Position numbers and translations under genes: made by a program. Below, in pieces: positions 1-9,345 of a stretch of DNA of 64,000 nucleotides. Positions within the stretch are counted from its first letter, which is position 1; the number at the start of each line of letters is the position of its first letter. Under the pieces are notes generated by a model. That model had not been told where the DNA came from and made no database searches. It was given only the letters and a program-made list of their open reading frames with translations. The stretch is from Pseudomonas putida (GTDB lineage Bacteria > Pseudomonadota > Gammaproteobacteria > Pseudomonadales > Pseudomonadaceae): contig NZ_CP066306.1 of the NCBI RefSeq assembly GCF_016406145.1, positions 2,852,001 through 2,916,000 of the forward strand, in the 5' to 3' direction.

Positions 1-2
1 TC

Positions 3-1157
3 ACCCCGGCGCTGTCGTCCCTGCTGGGGGCGCTGTTTTTCCTCGGGTACTTCTTCTTCCAGGTGCCTGGCGCCATCTACGCGCAAAAACGCAGCGTCAA
101 AAAGCTGATTTTCGTCAGCCTGATCCTCTGGGGTAGCCTGGCGACCCTGACCGGCATGGTCAGCAATGTCTACCTGCTGATCGGCATCCGCTTCCTGCTC
201 GGCGTGGTCGAGGCGGCGGTGATGCCGGCGATGCTGGTGTACCTGTGCCACTGGTTCACCCGCGCCGAACGCTCGCGCGCCAATACCTTCCTGATGCTGG
301 GCAACCCGGTGACCATCCTGTGGATGTCGGTGGTCTCGGGGTACCTGATCAAGCATTTCGACTGGCGCTGGATGTTCATAATCGAGGGCCTGCCTGCGGT
401 GCTCTGGGCGTTCGTCTGGTGGCGCCTGGTGGACGACCGGCCAGCTCAGGTGACGTGGTTGAGCGAGCAGGAGAAAGCCGCGCTCGAACAGGCACTGGCC
501 GCTGAACAGCAAGGCATCAAACCGGTTAAGAACTACCGCGAGGCGTTTCGCTCGCCGCAGGTCATCGTGCTGTCGCTGCAGTATTTCTGCTGGAGCATCG
601 GGGTGTACGGTTTCGTGCTGTGGCTGCCCTCGATCCTCAAGCAGGCGGCGAACGTCGACATCGTCGAGGCCGGGTGGCTGGCCTCGGTGCCTTACCTGGC
701 AGCGGTCGTGGCCATGGTCGGGGTGTCGTGGGCCTCTGACAAACTGCAGAAGCGTAAGCGTTTCGTCTGGCCGCCCTTGCTGATTGCCGCGCTGGCCTTC
801 TATGGCTCCTACGCCTTGGGCACCGAGCATTTCTGGGCGTCCTATGCGCTGCTGGTGGTCGCCGGGGCTTGTATGTACGCCCCCTATGGCCCGTTCTTCG
901 CCATCGTGCCGGAGATCCTGCCCAGCAACGTGGCCGGTGGGGCCATGGCCCTGATCAACAGCATGGGAGCGCTGGGTTCGTTTGGCGGCTCGTGGCTAGT
1001 CGGCTATCTCAACGGCGCCACCGGTGGCCCTGGCGCTTCGTACCTGTTCATGTGCGGTGCGCTGCTGACGGCAGTGGCGCTCACGGCTGTGCTGAAAACA
1101 TCACAAACCTCAGGCCAGGCCAAGCCCCGCAGCCAGCGCCTGGCAATGAGCCAATAG
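3..1157 (+). CDS. kguT: 2-ketogluconate MFS transporter, 3' part
   Basis: This is the C-terminal part of a major facilitator transporter. The reading frame is open from the first complete codon of the window, so the true start lies to the left. About ten hydrophobic segments remain, with cytoplasmic loop residues of the anion:cation symporter type (WWRLVDDRPAQ in the central loop) and a hydrophilic tail. It would import 2-ketogluconate across the inner membrane. The assignment rests on the gene that follows 9 bp downstream, a KguD-like reductase, because P. putida carries kguT and kguD adjacent at the end of the kguEKTD operon. As a stand-alone sequence it could be any sugar-acid/aromatic-acid porter of this family. 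Confidence 0.82.
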   Translation, partial: TPALSSLLGALFFLGYFFFQVPGAIYAQKRSVKKLIFVSLILWGSLATLTGMVSNVYLLIGIRFLLGVVEAAVMPAMLVYLCHWFTRAERSRANTFLMLGNPVTILWMSVVSGYLIKHFDWRWMFIIEGLPAVLWAFVWWRLVDDRPAQVTWLSEQEKAALEQALAAEQQGIKPVKNYREAFRSPQVIVLSLQYFCWSIGVYGFVLWLPSILKQAANVDIVEAGWLASVPYLAAVVAMVGVSWASDKLQKRKRFVWPPLLIAALAFYGSYALGTEHFWASYALLVVAGACMYAPYGPFFAIVPEILPSNVAGGAMALINSMGALGSFGGSWLVGYLNGATGGPGASYLFMCGALLTAVALTAVLKTSQTSGQAKPRSQRLAMSQ

Positions 1158-1166
1158 GAAACGGCT

Positions 1167-2132
1167 ATGAAAAAGCGAATCGTCCTTTACAAGCGCCTGC
1201 CCGAGGCCCTGCTGGCGCGCCTGCAACAGCAGGTCGAGGTGACCTGGGTGGATACCTCCGGCAGTGATGGCCTGGCCCGGCTGCGCGATGCCTTGCCCGG
1301 TGCCCATGGCCTGCTGGGCGCCAGTTTGCGGCTGGACAGCAGCCTGCTGGACCTGGCGCCACAGCTTGAGGTGGTGGCCAGTGTGTCGGTTGGCGTCGAC
1401 AACTACGACGTTGCCGAGCTGACCCGCCGTGGCGTGATGCTGACCAACACCCCTGATGTATTGACCGAGACCACCGCCGACACCGGCTTTGCCTTGATCC
1501 TGGCCACTGCCCGGCGGGTGGTGGAGCTGGCCGGCTGGGTACGTGACGGCCATTGGCAGGCCAACCTTGGGCCGGCGCATTTTGGCAGTGACGTGCATGG
1601 CAAGACCTTGGGCATCGTCGGCATGGGGCGCATTGGTGAGGCCTTGGCCCGCCGTGGTGCGGCCGGGTTCGGCATGCGCGTGCTGTACCACAGTTCGCGG
1701 GCCAAACCAGAGGTGGAGGCCCGCTATGGTGCCCGGTATCGCACCCTGGACGAGTTGCTGCGCGAGGCGGATTTTGTCTGTTTGACGGTGCCCTTGAGCG
1801 CCAGCACCGAAGGCCTGATCGGCGCAAGGGAGCTTTCGCTGATGAAGCCCGAGGCGATCCTGGTGAACATTGCCCGCGGGCGTGTGGTGGATGAACAGGC
1901 ACTGCTTGCGGCGTTGCAAGCCAAGCGCATCCGCGGCGCCGGGCTGGATGTGTTCGTGCAGGAGCCACTGCCGGCCCACTCGCCGCTGTTGCAACTGGAC
2001 AACGTGGTGGCCACGCCGCACATCGGCTCGGCGACCCACGAAACCCGTGAGGCCATGGCGCGCTGTGCGGTAGAGAACCTGTTGAGCGCGTTGGCGGGGC
2101 AGAGGCCGGCGAATCTGGTGAATGAGGTCTAG
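1167..2132 (+). CDS. kguD: 2-keto-6-phosphogluconate reductase (D-2-hydroxyacid dehydrogenase)
   Basis: A 321-residue NAD(P)H-dependent D-2-hydroxyacid dehydrogenase. The Rossmann motif GIVGMGRIGEA lies near residue 150, and the family's catalytic residues are visible as Arg237 (NIARGRVVDE), Glu266 (DVFVQEPLP) and His285 (TPHIGSAT). Next to kguT, the expected role is reduction of 2-keto-6-phosphogluconate to 6-phosphogluconate, which feeds the Entner-Doudoroff route in the cytoplasm. The gene begins 9 bp after kguT and is probably the last of the operon, since a perfect 10-bp hairpin follows it. By sequence alone, glyoxylate/hydroxypyruvate reductase would also fit; the context decides. Confidence 0.85.
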   Translation: MKKRIVLYKRLPEALLARLQQQVEVTWVDTSGSDGLARLRDALPGAHGLLGASLRLDSSLLDLAPQLEVVASVSVGVDNYDVAELTRRGVMLTNTPDVLTETTADTGFALILATARRVVELAGWVRDGHWQANLGPAHFGSDVHGKTLGIVGMGRIGEALARRGAAGFGMRVLYHSSRAKPEVEARYGARYRTLDELLREADFVCLTVPLSASTEGLIGARELSLMKPEAILVNIARGRVVDEQALLAALQAKRIRGAGLDVFVQEPLPAHSPLLQLDNVVATPHIGSATHETREAMARCAVENLLSALAGQRPANLVNEV

Positions 2133-2162
2133 TGGTTTTGGGGGAGTAACGCCTGGCTAAAA

Positions 2163-2186
2163 CGAGCGCCGCTCGTGCGGCGCTCG
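2163..2186. terminator. Hairpin between convergent kguD and MFS gene
   Basis: Perfect 10-bp inverted repeat CGAGCGCCGC / GCGGCGCTCG with a 4-nt loop TCGT. It sits in the 69-bp gap between the convergent genes kguD and the MFS exporter, so it probably terminates both. No long T-run follows. The right arm plus two bases (GCGGCGCTCGAT) recurs in the hairpin at 25897-25920. Confidence 0.6.
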
Positions 2187-2201
2187 ATAGGCAGTAGGCG
2201 A

Positions 2202-3389
2202 CTACTGGCCACCCTTCATCCGCCGTGCCACCGCGTAGATCCCCAGACCTACCAGCGCCGCAGCGGCACCGATATAGCCGGTGCTGGTCCAGCCCAGTCC
2301 GGCACTGATGGCCATGCCGCCAAACCAAGGCCCCAAGGCATTGGCCAGGTTGAAGGCTGCATGGTTGGACGCTGCTGCCAGGCTCGGGGCTTCGTGGGCA
2401 ATGTCCATCAGGCGGATCTGCAAGGGGGCGGCCAGTGCGATCATGGTGCCGACCAGGCCGATGCCCAGCAGCAGTGTCCACAGCGCATGGGCAGCGAAGG
2501 TGAAGAACAACAGCACGGCGGTCGACCACACCAGTACGATGCCCACGGCGCGGAATTGCAGCCGGTCGAACAGCTTGCCGCCGGCAATGTTGCCGATGAT
2601 GCCGCCGATACCGAATGCGGCCAGGCCGAAGGGGATCCACTGGGGGGCGACCTGAGTCACCTCTAGCATGGTCGGCGCGAGGTAGCTGAACACACAGAAC
2701 ATGCCGGCAAAACCGATCGAGGCGATGGCCAGCGCCATCCACACTTGCGGTAAGGTGAAGGCTTTAAGCTCCTTGCGTGGGTCACTGCGTGCTTCATCGC
2801 GACGCTGCGGCACGTACTGCCAGACCAGCGCGATGGTGCACACAGCGATCAGGCCTACCAGCAAAAACGCCGAGCGCCAGCCAAAGTACTGCCCCAGCAA
2901 TGTCGCCACGGGGTTACCCAGCAACATGGCCAGTGTGAGGCCCATCATTACCCGGGCCACGGCACCGGCGCGCTGGTTGCTCGGCACCATGCTCGAGGCA
3001 ACCACCGCGGCGATGCCGAAGTACGCCCCATGGGGCAGGCCGCTGATGAAGCGGAAGGCCACCAGGCCTGCGAACGACGGAGCGAAGGCGGTGGCCAGGT
3101 TGCCCACGGCATACAGCGCCATCAACAAAAGCAGCATGTGCTTGCGCAGCAGCTTGGCGCCAAGAATGGCGAGCGCCGGCGCACCCACCACCACGCCCAG
3201 CGCGTAAGCGCTGATCGCATGGCCTACCTGCGGTTCGCTCAATTGCAGGTTGCCGGCGATGTCCGGCATCAGCCCCATGATCGCGAATTCGCCGGTGCCA
3301 ATGGCAAAACTGCCCAAGGCCATGGCGGCTTCCATCTTGCCGATTTCGCCTTTGGAGAGGGCGACCGGCGGTATTTCCTGAACAGACAT
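2202..3389 (-). CDS. MFS exporter, DHA1 (AraJ/YdhP-like) family
   Basis: A 395-residue inner-membrane transporter with twelve predicted membrane segments. The N-terminal half carries the DHA1 sugar-efflux/multidrug pattern (FAIGTGEFAIMGLMP in TM1; RFISGLPHGAYFG in the TM4 region). Proteins of this type are proton-driven exporters of arabinose-like sugars, purine analogues or drugs, and the substrate cannot be told from sequence. The start is preceded by AGGGA at a suitable distance. The gene stands alone: kguD converges on it, and the next gene upstream is a permease ending about 90 bp away on the same strand. Confidence 0.85.
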   Translation of the reverse strand: MSVQEIPPVALSKGEIGKMEAAMALGSFAIGTGEFAIMGLMPDIAGNLQLSEPQVGHAISAYALGVVVGAPALAILGAKLLRKHMLLLLMALYAVGNLATAFAPSFAGLVAFRFISGLPHGAYFGIAAVVASSMVPSNQRAGAVARVMMGLTLAMLLGNPVATLLGQYFGWRSAFLLVGLIAVCTIALVWQYVPQRRDEARSDPRKELKAFTLPQVWMALAIASIGFAGMFCVFSYLAPTMLEVTQVAPQWIPFGLAAFGIGGIIGNIAGGKLFDRLQFRAVGIVLVWSTAVLLFFTFAAHALWTLLLGIGLVGTMIALAAPLQIRLMDIAHEAPSLAAASNHAAFNLANALGPWFGGMAISAGLGWTSTGYIGAAAALVGLGIYAVARRMKGGQ

Positions 3390-3477
3390 TGGAGTCCCTA
3401 TTGAAACATGCTGAAACGTTCAAGTCGGGATCATAGTCAATTCGCGCCCTGAGCGTCGAGGATGACGGCTTGCCGGA

Positions 3478-4851
3478 TCAGTCTGTCATCTGCAGGTCGG
3501 GCAGTTTCACCCGGAACGCGCGGGTCAGCCCCAGCAGGCAGACGAAACCTGCGGCCATCCAGCACAGGCCGATGGTGAACGACATGCTCGACAGGCTGCT
3601 CCACAGCCACAGTGTGCTCATAAAACCCAGCGCCGGCAGCGCGCCATACAGCAGGCAGTTGCGTGTGCCACGCAGCTTTTGGTCGACAAGGTAATGCTTG
3701 AGCACCGCCAGGTTGACTGCCGAGAAGGCGAACAGCGCGCCGAAGCTGATCATGTTGGCGACAGTGTCCAGGGTGATGAACAGAGCGACCAGCGACAGGG
3801 TGCTGACCAGCATGATCGCCGTGGCCGGCACGCGCTTTTTCGTCACCAGGCGGCCAAAGGCCCGCGGCAATGCGCCGTCGCGGCCCATGGCGAACAGCAC
3901 GCGGGACACGCTGGCCTGGGACACCATGGCTGAGGCGAAGCAGCCGGCCACGTAGGTAGCGGTAAAGCCGGTCACCAGCAGTTCGCCACCGACATGGCGC
4001 ATCACATCCACCGAGGCGGAGTCCGGGTCAGCGAACGAGGCCCAATCGGGGAAGACCATCTGGGCGCAATACGACACCAGCAGAAACAGCAGGCCACCGA
4101 TCACCGACACTGCCATGATTGCCTGCGGGATACGCCGGGTCGGGTCGCTGGTTTCCTCGGCCATGGTCGACACGGCGTCGAAGCCCAGAAAAGACAGGCA
4201 CAGCACCGCAGCGCCGGCCATGACCAGCGGAACGCTGAAGCCCTCATGATGGAACGGTGCCAGCAATGACACCGGCGCGCTCTGCTCGCTAAGGTTGCGC
4301 AACGACAGCGCGACGAACACGACGATGAACACCAGTTGCGCAACCACCAGTATCCAGTTGACCCGTGTGATCGACTCGATGCCGATCAGGTTGAGGAAGG
4401 TGACCAGGGCGATTGAGCCCAGCACCCACACCCACGCAGGCACCGACGGGAAATACTCGGACATGTAGATGCCGATCAGCAGGTAGCTGAGCAAGGGCAG
4501 GAAGATGTAGTCGAGCAGCAGGGTCCAGCCGGCGATGAAACCGAAGTGGCTGCCGAAGGCTTTGCGGGTGTAGGTGTAGACCGAGCCGGAGTAGGGGTGC
4601 GCCTGGACCATGCGGCCATAGCTGTAGGCCGTGAGCAACATGGCGGCGAGGGTCAGCAGGTAGGCGGTGGGCAGGTGCCCTTTGGTCATCTGGGTGACCA
4701 GCCCGTAGGTGGTGAATACGGCCAGGGGGACCATGTAGGCGAGGCCGAACAGCACCAGCGCGGTCATGCCCATGGATTTTCTGAAACGGCCTGAAGCGGT
4801 GGGGTGCGACGCAGGGTGGGGCGGATGGGCTGTATTTGTTGTTGTATGCAT
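3478..4851 (-). CDS. APC-superfamily amino acid/polyamine permease (PuuP-like)
   Basis: A 457-residue permease with about twelve membrane segments. It has a short Thr/His/Pro-rich cytoplasmic N-terminus and the APC signatures GLAYMVPLAVFTTYG in TM1 and FLGFDAVSTMAEET in the TM6-7 region. The pattern is closest to putrescine/amino-acid importers of the PuuP group; the exact substrate is inferred only. The start is set at the ATG 10 bases after AGGAG (CCAGGAGTCAGCAATG). A longer open frame to 4986 exists but has no ribosome-binding site and its N-terminus is unlike the family. It is monocistronic and shares no operon with the kinase gene ending at 5044, about 190 bp upstream. Confidence 0.85.
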   Translation of the reverse strand: MHTTTNTAHPPHPASHPTASGRFRKSMGMTALVLFGLAYMVPLAVFTTYGLVTQMTKGHLPTAYLLTLAAMLLTAYSYGRMVQAHPYSGSVYTYTRKAFGSHFGFIAGWTLLLDYIFLPLLSYLLIGIYMSEYFPSVPAWVWVLGSIALVTFLNLIGIESITRVNWILVVAQLVFIVVFVALSLRNLSEQSAPVSLLAPFHHEGFSVPLVMAGAAVLCLSFLGFDAVSTMAEETSDPTRRIPQAIMAVSVIGGLLFLLVSYCAQMVFPDWASFADPDSASVDVMRHVGGELLVTGFTATYVAGCFASAMVSQASVSRVLFAMGRDGALPRAFGRLVTKKRVPATAIMLVSTLSLVALFITLDTVANMISFGALFAFSAVNLAVLKHYLVDQKLRGTRNCLLYGALPALGFMSTLWLWSSLSSMSFTIGLCWMAAGFVCLLGLTRAFRVKLPDLQMTD

Positions 4852-5007
4852 TGCTGACTCCTGGTTCTGGATGCAGGACGCCGCAATATGCGAGCAGGCT
4901 CGATACTGTTGATGGCGTTGGATCAGGGGCAGAGCTTGAGGTGGGACGTGGGAATGCTCCCACACTCGCGGGGCACTCGAAATCACCCTTTGGGGGGAGC
5001 CCGTGCA

Positions 5008-5026
5008 GGGACCGCCGCACGGTCCC
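5008..5026. terminator. Hairpin downstream of the bacteriophytochrome gene
   Basis: Inverted repeat GGGACCG / CGGTCCC with a 5-nt loop, starting 18 bp beyond the end of the minus-strand kinase gene. It could end that transcript. There is no clear T-run, so this is a moderate call. Confidence 0.4.
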
Positions 5027-5043
5027 CTCGCGCAGGTGACGCG

Positions 5044-7578
5044 CTAGGCCAGCAGGTTTTCCAGGTTGTGCAGGATCGAGGCTGCGTCGTAGGGCTTGCG
5101 CACCACCGGCACATGCTTCAAATGGTCAGGGATGTTCAGGCTGTCGCCATAGCCGGTGGCGAACAGGAAGGGGATACCCAGGCTTGTGAGGGCTTCGGCC
5201 ACGGCAATGGAGGTGCCGGTACCCAGGTTGATGTCCAGCACTGCGACATCCGGCGTGTGGCTGGCAAGCAGCTTCAGGGCTTCGGCTTCGGAGCTTGCGG
5301 TAAGCACATCCTGCACCTGTGCATCGGCCAGAATCTGCTCAAGGCCAACCGCAATCACCAACTGGTCTTCGAGTATGAGCACACGCGCGCTGACCAGGCT
5401 GCTGCAGTCTACCTGTGGCTGCTGTGCAACCGCCGGGGTATCGCTGGCGAGCTCTTCGACCAGCGTCAGGTGCTTTGCCGGAATCCGGAAGAACCCCTGC
5501 AGGCCCTCTGGCCTGTATTCAAGGGTGCTGCTGCCACCGAGGTCGAACGGGATGCTTCGTTCGATCAGAACAGAGCCGAAGCCGCTGCGCGTCGGTGCCC
5601 GTACCGTTGGCCCGCCGCTCTCGCGCCACGTGATGTCACAGGCCCCGCCCGTGTCGACAACCCAGTCGACAGACAACCTGCCGCCCGCCCTGGACAGGGC
5701 CCCGTACTTTGCCGCGTTGGTCGCCAGCTCATGAAGCACTAAAGCCATCACCGAATAGGCGCGGGCATCGAGCAACAGCGCGGGGCCGGTGAGTACCAGT
5801 GCATCGGCGCTGGTGCGGTACGGGGACAGTTCGGCCTCCAGCAAGTTGGCAAAACGGCCACCACCGTCACCCCGGACCACCTGATCGTGTGCCAGTGACA
5901 ACGCCTGGATCCGACCCTTGAGCGTCGCCACATAGCCGTTGAGGGTCTGGTGTTCTGAGGTGGGGTGGGCCACCAACGCACCGATGAGCGAAAGAATGTT
6001 CTTCACCCGGTGGTTGAGCTCCTCGTTGAGCATGCGTTGGCGAACCTGCGCCTTGGAGCGTTCATCGGCCAGTAGCTCGCTGTTGTGCAGCGCGACCTCG
6101 ACCACCGCCGCGCGGATGGCTTCGCCAAACTGGCGGTCCTGCTCGGACCAGGGCAGGCAGTGGTGGTGGACCGTCTGCTTCCACACGGCGAAGCTCTTGC
6201 GGGGGGTGAGGCGGTCACCCAGGGGCCCGCTCTCGTAGGTCTTGTTGGGGTCGCCGGCCCAATCCAGGGTTTCGATCACCTCCTTGCGAAACAGCATGAG
6301 GTAGTCCCGTGGGTGCTGCGACATCGGGATGATCAGTACCCCCGAGACCTCCATGGCATAGTCCTGTGCTGCAGGGTGCGCCAGCGACAGGCAGTTCGAC
6401 GCCCAGGTGCGGCCCTCGGCAACACCCTCGGCGAAGCTGAGCAGCCCGGGCACCGCCTGCCTTGGCGGCGTCAGCCCGGCCACGGTCCATTGGCCTTGCA
6501 ACGACATGCCAATGCCATCGCAGGGGATGAGGGCCTGGAAGTCGCTCAAGCGAGCGCGCAGCAGTTCATCGATGTCCGTTGTGCGGTGGGCATCGTGCAG
6601 CAGGTTGTCGAGCACCTGACGGGCGTGGGCGGCGGCCTCCAGGGTTTGCCTGGCCTGCAGTGTCTGGATATGCAGGGAAAAGAACTCACCGAACATTTCT
6701 GCGGCGACCCGTTGGCCCATGCTCAGCGTGCGTGGTGCGTAATGGTGGCAGGCGATCAGCCCCCAAAGGGCACCGTCGACGATCACTGAAATGGACATGG
6801 ATGCGCCCACGCCCATGTTGTTCAGGTATTCGCAGTGAATCGGCGAAACGCTGCGCAGGTGCGCGTAGGACAGGTCGAGCGGCTCGCCAGACAAATCCAG
6901 CACCGGCTCGAGCGGCACGGTTTTGAAGTTGGCGTCGGCAATCACCCTCACAGGGTTGCGCACATACAGCGCACGGGCCTGCTGGGGAATATCCGATGCC
7001 GGAAAGTATTGCCCCAGAAAGCTTTCAAGCCCGCTACGCCGGGCTTCGGCTACAACCTTGCCAGCGCCGTCGGCGCCGAGCTGATAGATCATCACGCGGT
7101 CGTAACCCAGCAGTGCACGAACACGCTTGGCGGTATCGGCCACAAGCCTGTCGGAGCGGTCGATCTCGCGCAACTGGGCGATGACCGTGCGCACCAGTTC
7201 GATCGGTTCGGCGATGCTCTGGCTGGCGGGCTCGAATTCGAGGATGACAGTACCCTTGAACAGGTGGGCAGACACATCGAACGCCTGGCCTGAAGCCAGC
7301 GGCACGCCGAATGACAGCGCTGGCCGGGAAGCTTCCTTCACACGTGCCAGGGAGTTGCGAACCGTGTGGGCAGCCTCGATTCCGATGATCGCCTCAAGTC
7401 TCTGACCATTGACGCCGCCGGTCACGCTAAGCATTTGGGAGGTATTTACGGAGTGGCGCAGGACCAGGCTGGCAGAGGCGTCGCAAGCGAGCAGACAGCC
7501 GTGTGGCTGAATGCTGCCCGGTATCTGGATCGGTTCGCGATCACAATTGGTCAAATTGACGTCAGGTTGCAAGGTCAT
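5044..7578 (-). CDS. Bacteriophytochrome, HWE-type histidine kinase with C-terminal receiver
   Basis: An 844-residue red/far-red photoreceptor kinase. In order: PAS with the chromophore Cys12 (NCDREPIQIPGSIQPHG); GAF with PASDIP at 193-198 and the conserved His248; PHY with the tongue motif TPRKSF near 458-463; HWE/HisKA_2 kinase with phospho-acceptor His523 (ELNHRVKN), the N-box HELATNAAKYGAL at 616-628 and the WRE motif at 651-653; and a receiver domain with Asp782 (DVAVLDINLG). The N-terminal cysteine predicts biliverdin IX-alpha binding. No heme oxygenase (bphO) is adjacent, so biliverdin must come from elsewhere. The start is the ATG giving MTLQPDV; the frame is open 19 codons further. 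The fused receiver suggests intramolecular phospho-transfer or a phosphate sink. Confidence 0.93.
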   Translation of the reverse strand: MTLQPDVNLTNCDREPIQIPGSIQPHGCLLACDASASLVLRHSVNTSQMLSVTGGVNGQRLEAIIGIEAAHTVRNSLARVKEASRPALSFGVPLASGQAFDVSAHLFKGTVILEFEPASQSIAEPIELVRTVIAQLREIDRSDRLVADTAKRVRALLGYDRVMIYQLGADGAGKVVAEARRSGLESFLGQYFPASDIPQQARALYVRNPVRVIADANFKTVPLEPVLDLSGEPLDLSYAHLRSVSPIHCEYLNNMGVGASMSISVIVDGALWGLIACHHYAPRTLSMGQRVAAEMFGEFFSLHIQTLQARQTLEAAAHARQVLDNLLHDAHRTTDIDELLRARLSDFQALIPCDGIGMSLQGQWTVAGLTPPRQAVPGLLSFAEGVAEGRTWASNCLSLAHPAAQDYAMEVSGVLIIPMSQHPRDYLMLFRKEVIETLDWAGDPNKTYESGPLGDRLTPRKSFAVWKQTVHHHCLPWSEQDRQFGEAIRAAVVEVALHNSELLADERSKAQVRQRMLNEELNHRVKNILSLIGALVAHPTSEHQTLNGYVATLKGRIQALSLAHDQVVRGDGGGRFANLLEAELSPYRTSADALVLTGPALLLDARAYSVMALVLHELATNAAKYGALSRAGGRLSVDWVVDTGGACDITWRESGGPTVRAPTRSGFGSVLIERSIPFDLGGSSTLEYRPEGLQGFFRIPAKHLTLVEELASDTPAVAQQPQVDCSSLVSARVLILEDQLVIAVGLEQILADAQVQDVLTASSEAEALKLLASHTPDVAVLDINLGTGTSIAVAEALTSLGIPFLFATGYGDSLNIPDHLKHVPVVRKPYDAASILHNLENLLA

Positions 7579-7807
7579 GGGTTCCCGCCGGCAGTGCAAA
7601 GGCCGGCTGCCTGTGTGACCGCCGAGCATGTTCAAGTAAACGCAGTGTTCACAGTCGCTTTCATGGGCGAGTCTAGCCTGCGCCTATGGCTTAGTCACCT
7701 TGGCGTCGCAGAGGTTTCGCGAGCTATCGCCCAAATTGCCATCATCGGGCAGCGGTGCATTGGCGTGGATGCTCAGGCTTGAGCGAAGCACGCCGGGGCG
7801 GGCCTAC

Positions 7808-7978
7808 CTATGCCAGAAAGTCCGGTTCGTTGGGCGCATCATTGTGTGCATCCTGGCGGATGTCGAGGTATACGGCAGCTGCGCACACGCCGACCAGGCC
7901 TACCGTGGCGATCACGATGTCACCCAGCAGCATGCCAGCGAGCAGGGTCAACAAACTCAGCCTACAGAACAGCGCCAT
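7808..7978 (-). CDS. Small membrane protein of unknown function
   Basis: A 56-residue protein with a strong ribosome-binding site (AAGGAGG, 5 bases before ATG). Residues about 4-28 form one long or two short hydrophobic segments, and the C-terminal tail is acidic (QDAHNDAPNEPDF). I do not recognise a family. The excellent SD site is the main argument that it is real; the longer open frame to 8191 adds only low-complexity sequence. It probably sits in the inner membrane. Confidence 0.5.
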   Translation of the reverse strand: MALFCRLSLLTLLAGMLLGDIVIATVGLVGVCAAAVYLDIRQDAHNDAPNEPDFLA

Positions 7979-8202
7979 GGCCACCTCCTTGGCAGTTGGG
8001 TTGCGCAATGCCCCGTACCATACCGCCCAAGGCTCAAGGATGCAGCCTGGCTTGGCTGCTGTGGCACTCCTTGCGCCTGCTTTGGCAGAACGGGCGCCTT
8101 CGGGGCACAGCAGTGATGTTCCCATGTGATCCGGTATCCGGGTGGCCAACACGCCGATGCACATCATCACCGGGTGCTGCAGTTTTGCCATGAACCTTTG
8201 GT

Positions 8203-9210
8203 TCAGAAACCTTCCAGCACGACCTTGCCGCGGGCCTTACCGCTTTCGAGCAGGGCATGGGCGCGCCTGAGGTTGTCAGCGTTTATTGCGCCGAAGTGCT
8301 CGCCTACGGTGGTTTTGAGCACACCCTCGTCGACCAGGGCCGATACGCGCTCGAGCAATTGATGCTGCTTGATCATGTCTTCGGTCGTGTACAGCGAACG
8401 CGTGAACATCAGCTCCCAGTGCAGGGACAATGACTTGCGTTTGAGCGGCACGACGTCCAGTTGTACGGGGTCATCGATCAGCGCAAGCTTGCCTTGCGGC
8501 CGAAGCACTTCCACCAGTTGCGCCAGGTAAGTATCGGTGTGCGTCAGGCTGATCACGTAATCCACTGGCTCCAGCTTGAGTTCCGCCAGTTGTTGTGGAA
8601 TCGGAACCGTGTGATCGATGACATGATGGGCGCCCAGTTCGCTGACCCATTGCTGGGTTTGCGGGCGGGAGGCCGTGCCGATCACGGTCAGTTGGGTGAG
8701 CTGCCTGGCCAGTTGCACCAGGATCGAGCCGACGCCGCCACCGGCGCCAATGATCAGCAGGCTTTGCCCCTTGCCACCGTACTGCTCGACGCTCAGCCGG
8801 TCGAACAGCAACTCCCAGGCAGTGATGGACGTCAGCGGCAACGCCGCAGCGCTGGCATTGTCCAGGCTGCGGGGTTTGTGCCCGACAATGCGTTCGTCCA
8901 CCAGGTGATACTCGCTGTAGCTGCCAGGGCGGTCGATGGCGCCGGCGTAGAACACCTCGTCGCCGGGCTGGAACAGTGTCACTGCGTTGCCGACCTCGCG
9001 CACGATACCTACAGCATCCCAGCCCAGCACCTGGGGTTGCTCGGCGCTGCGTGATGCGCGCACTTTGGTATCGACCGGGTTGACCGCAATGGCCTTGATT
9101 TCGACCAACAGATCGCGGGCACCCGGGGTTGGCTTGGGCAGGTCTGCCTCATACAGCGATTGCGGGTCTTCAATGGGCAAGCCGGGCTGGTTGAATACAA
9201 TGGCCTTCAT
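8203..9210 (-). CDS. Zinc-type alcohol dehydrogenase-like / quinone oxidoreductase family protein
   Basis: A 335-residue medium-chain reductase. It has the N-terminal GroES-like fold (PTPGARDLLVEIKAIAVNPVD), the nucleotide site IIGAGGGVGSILVQLA near residue 150, and a C-terminus matching the ADH-like family that lacks structural zinc (LLESGKARGKVVLEGF). It would reduce quinones or enones with NADPH in the cytoplasm; the substrate is unknown. The start is placed at the second ATG because GAGG is then 8 bases upstream; the first ATG, 6 bases earlier, would leave only about two bases. It is monocistronic. Confidence 0.85.
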   Translation of the reverse strand: MKAIVFNQPGLPIEDPQSLYEADLPKPTPGARDLLVEIKAIAVNPVDTKVRASRSAEQPQVLGWDAVGIVREVGNAVTLFQPGDEVFYAGAIDRPGSYSEYHLVDERIVGHKPRSLDNASAAALPLTSITAWELLFDRLSVEQYGGKGQSLLIIGAGGGVGSILVQLARQLTQLTVIGTASRPQTQQWVSELGAHHVIDHTVPIPQQLAELKLEPVDYVISLTHTDTYLAQLVEVLRPQGKLALIDDPVQLDVVPLKRKSLSLHWELMFTRSLYTTEDMIKQHQLLERVSALVDEGVLKTTVGEHFGAINADNLRRAHALLESGKARGKVVLEGF

Positions 9211-9345
9211 TGCCATTACCTCGATAAGGGGGGAGTGCTGGTCAGGCTACCTGCATTGCGTTAAGTCAAAAACAGGGGGAGTGAGATAAGACTTTCACTT
9301 TTCCAGTGAAAATCCGGCGATGCCTGCATGTTTCGATCAGCGCGG

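Noticed and set aside
1165..2742. Long minus-strand frames over kguD and the MFS gene.
   Set aside because: Antisense frames of high-GC genes; the plus-strand KguD and minus-strand MFS have clear families.
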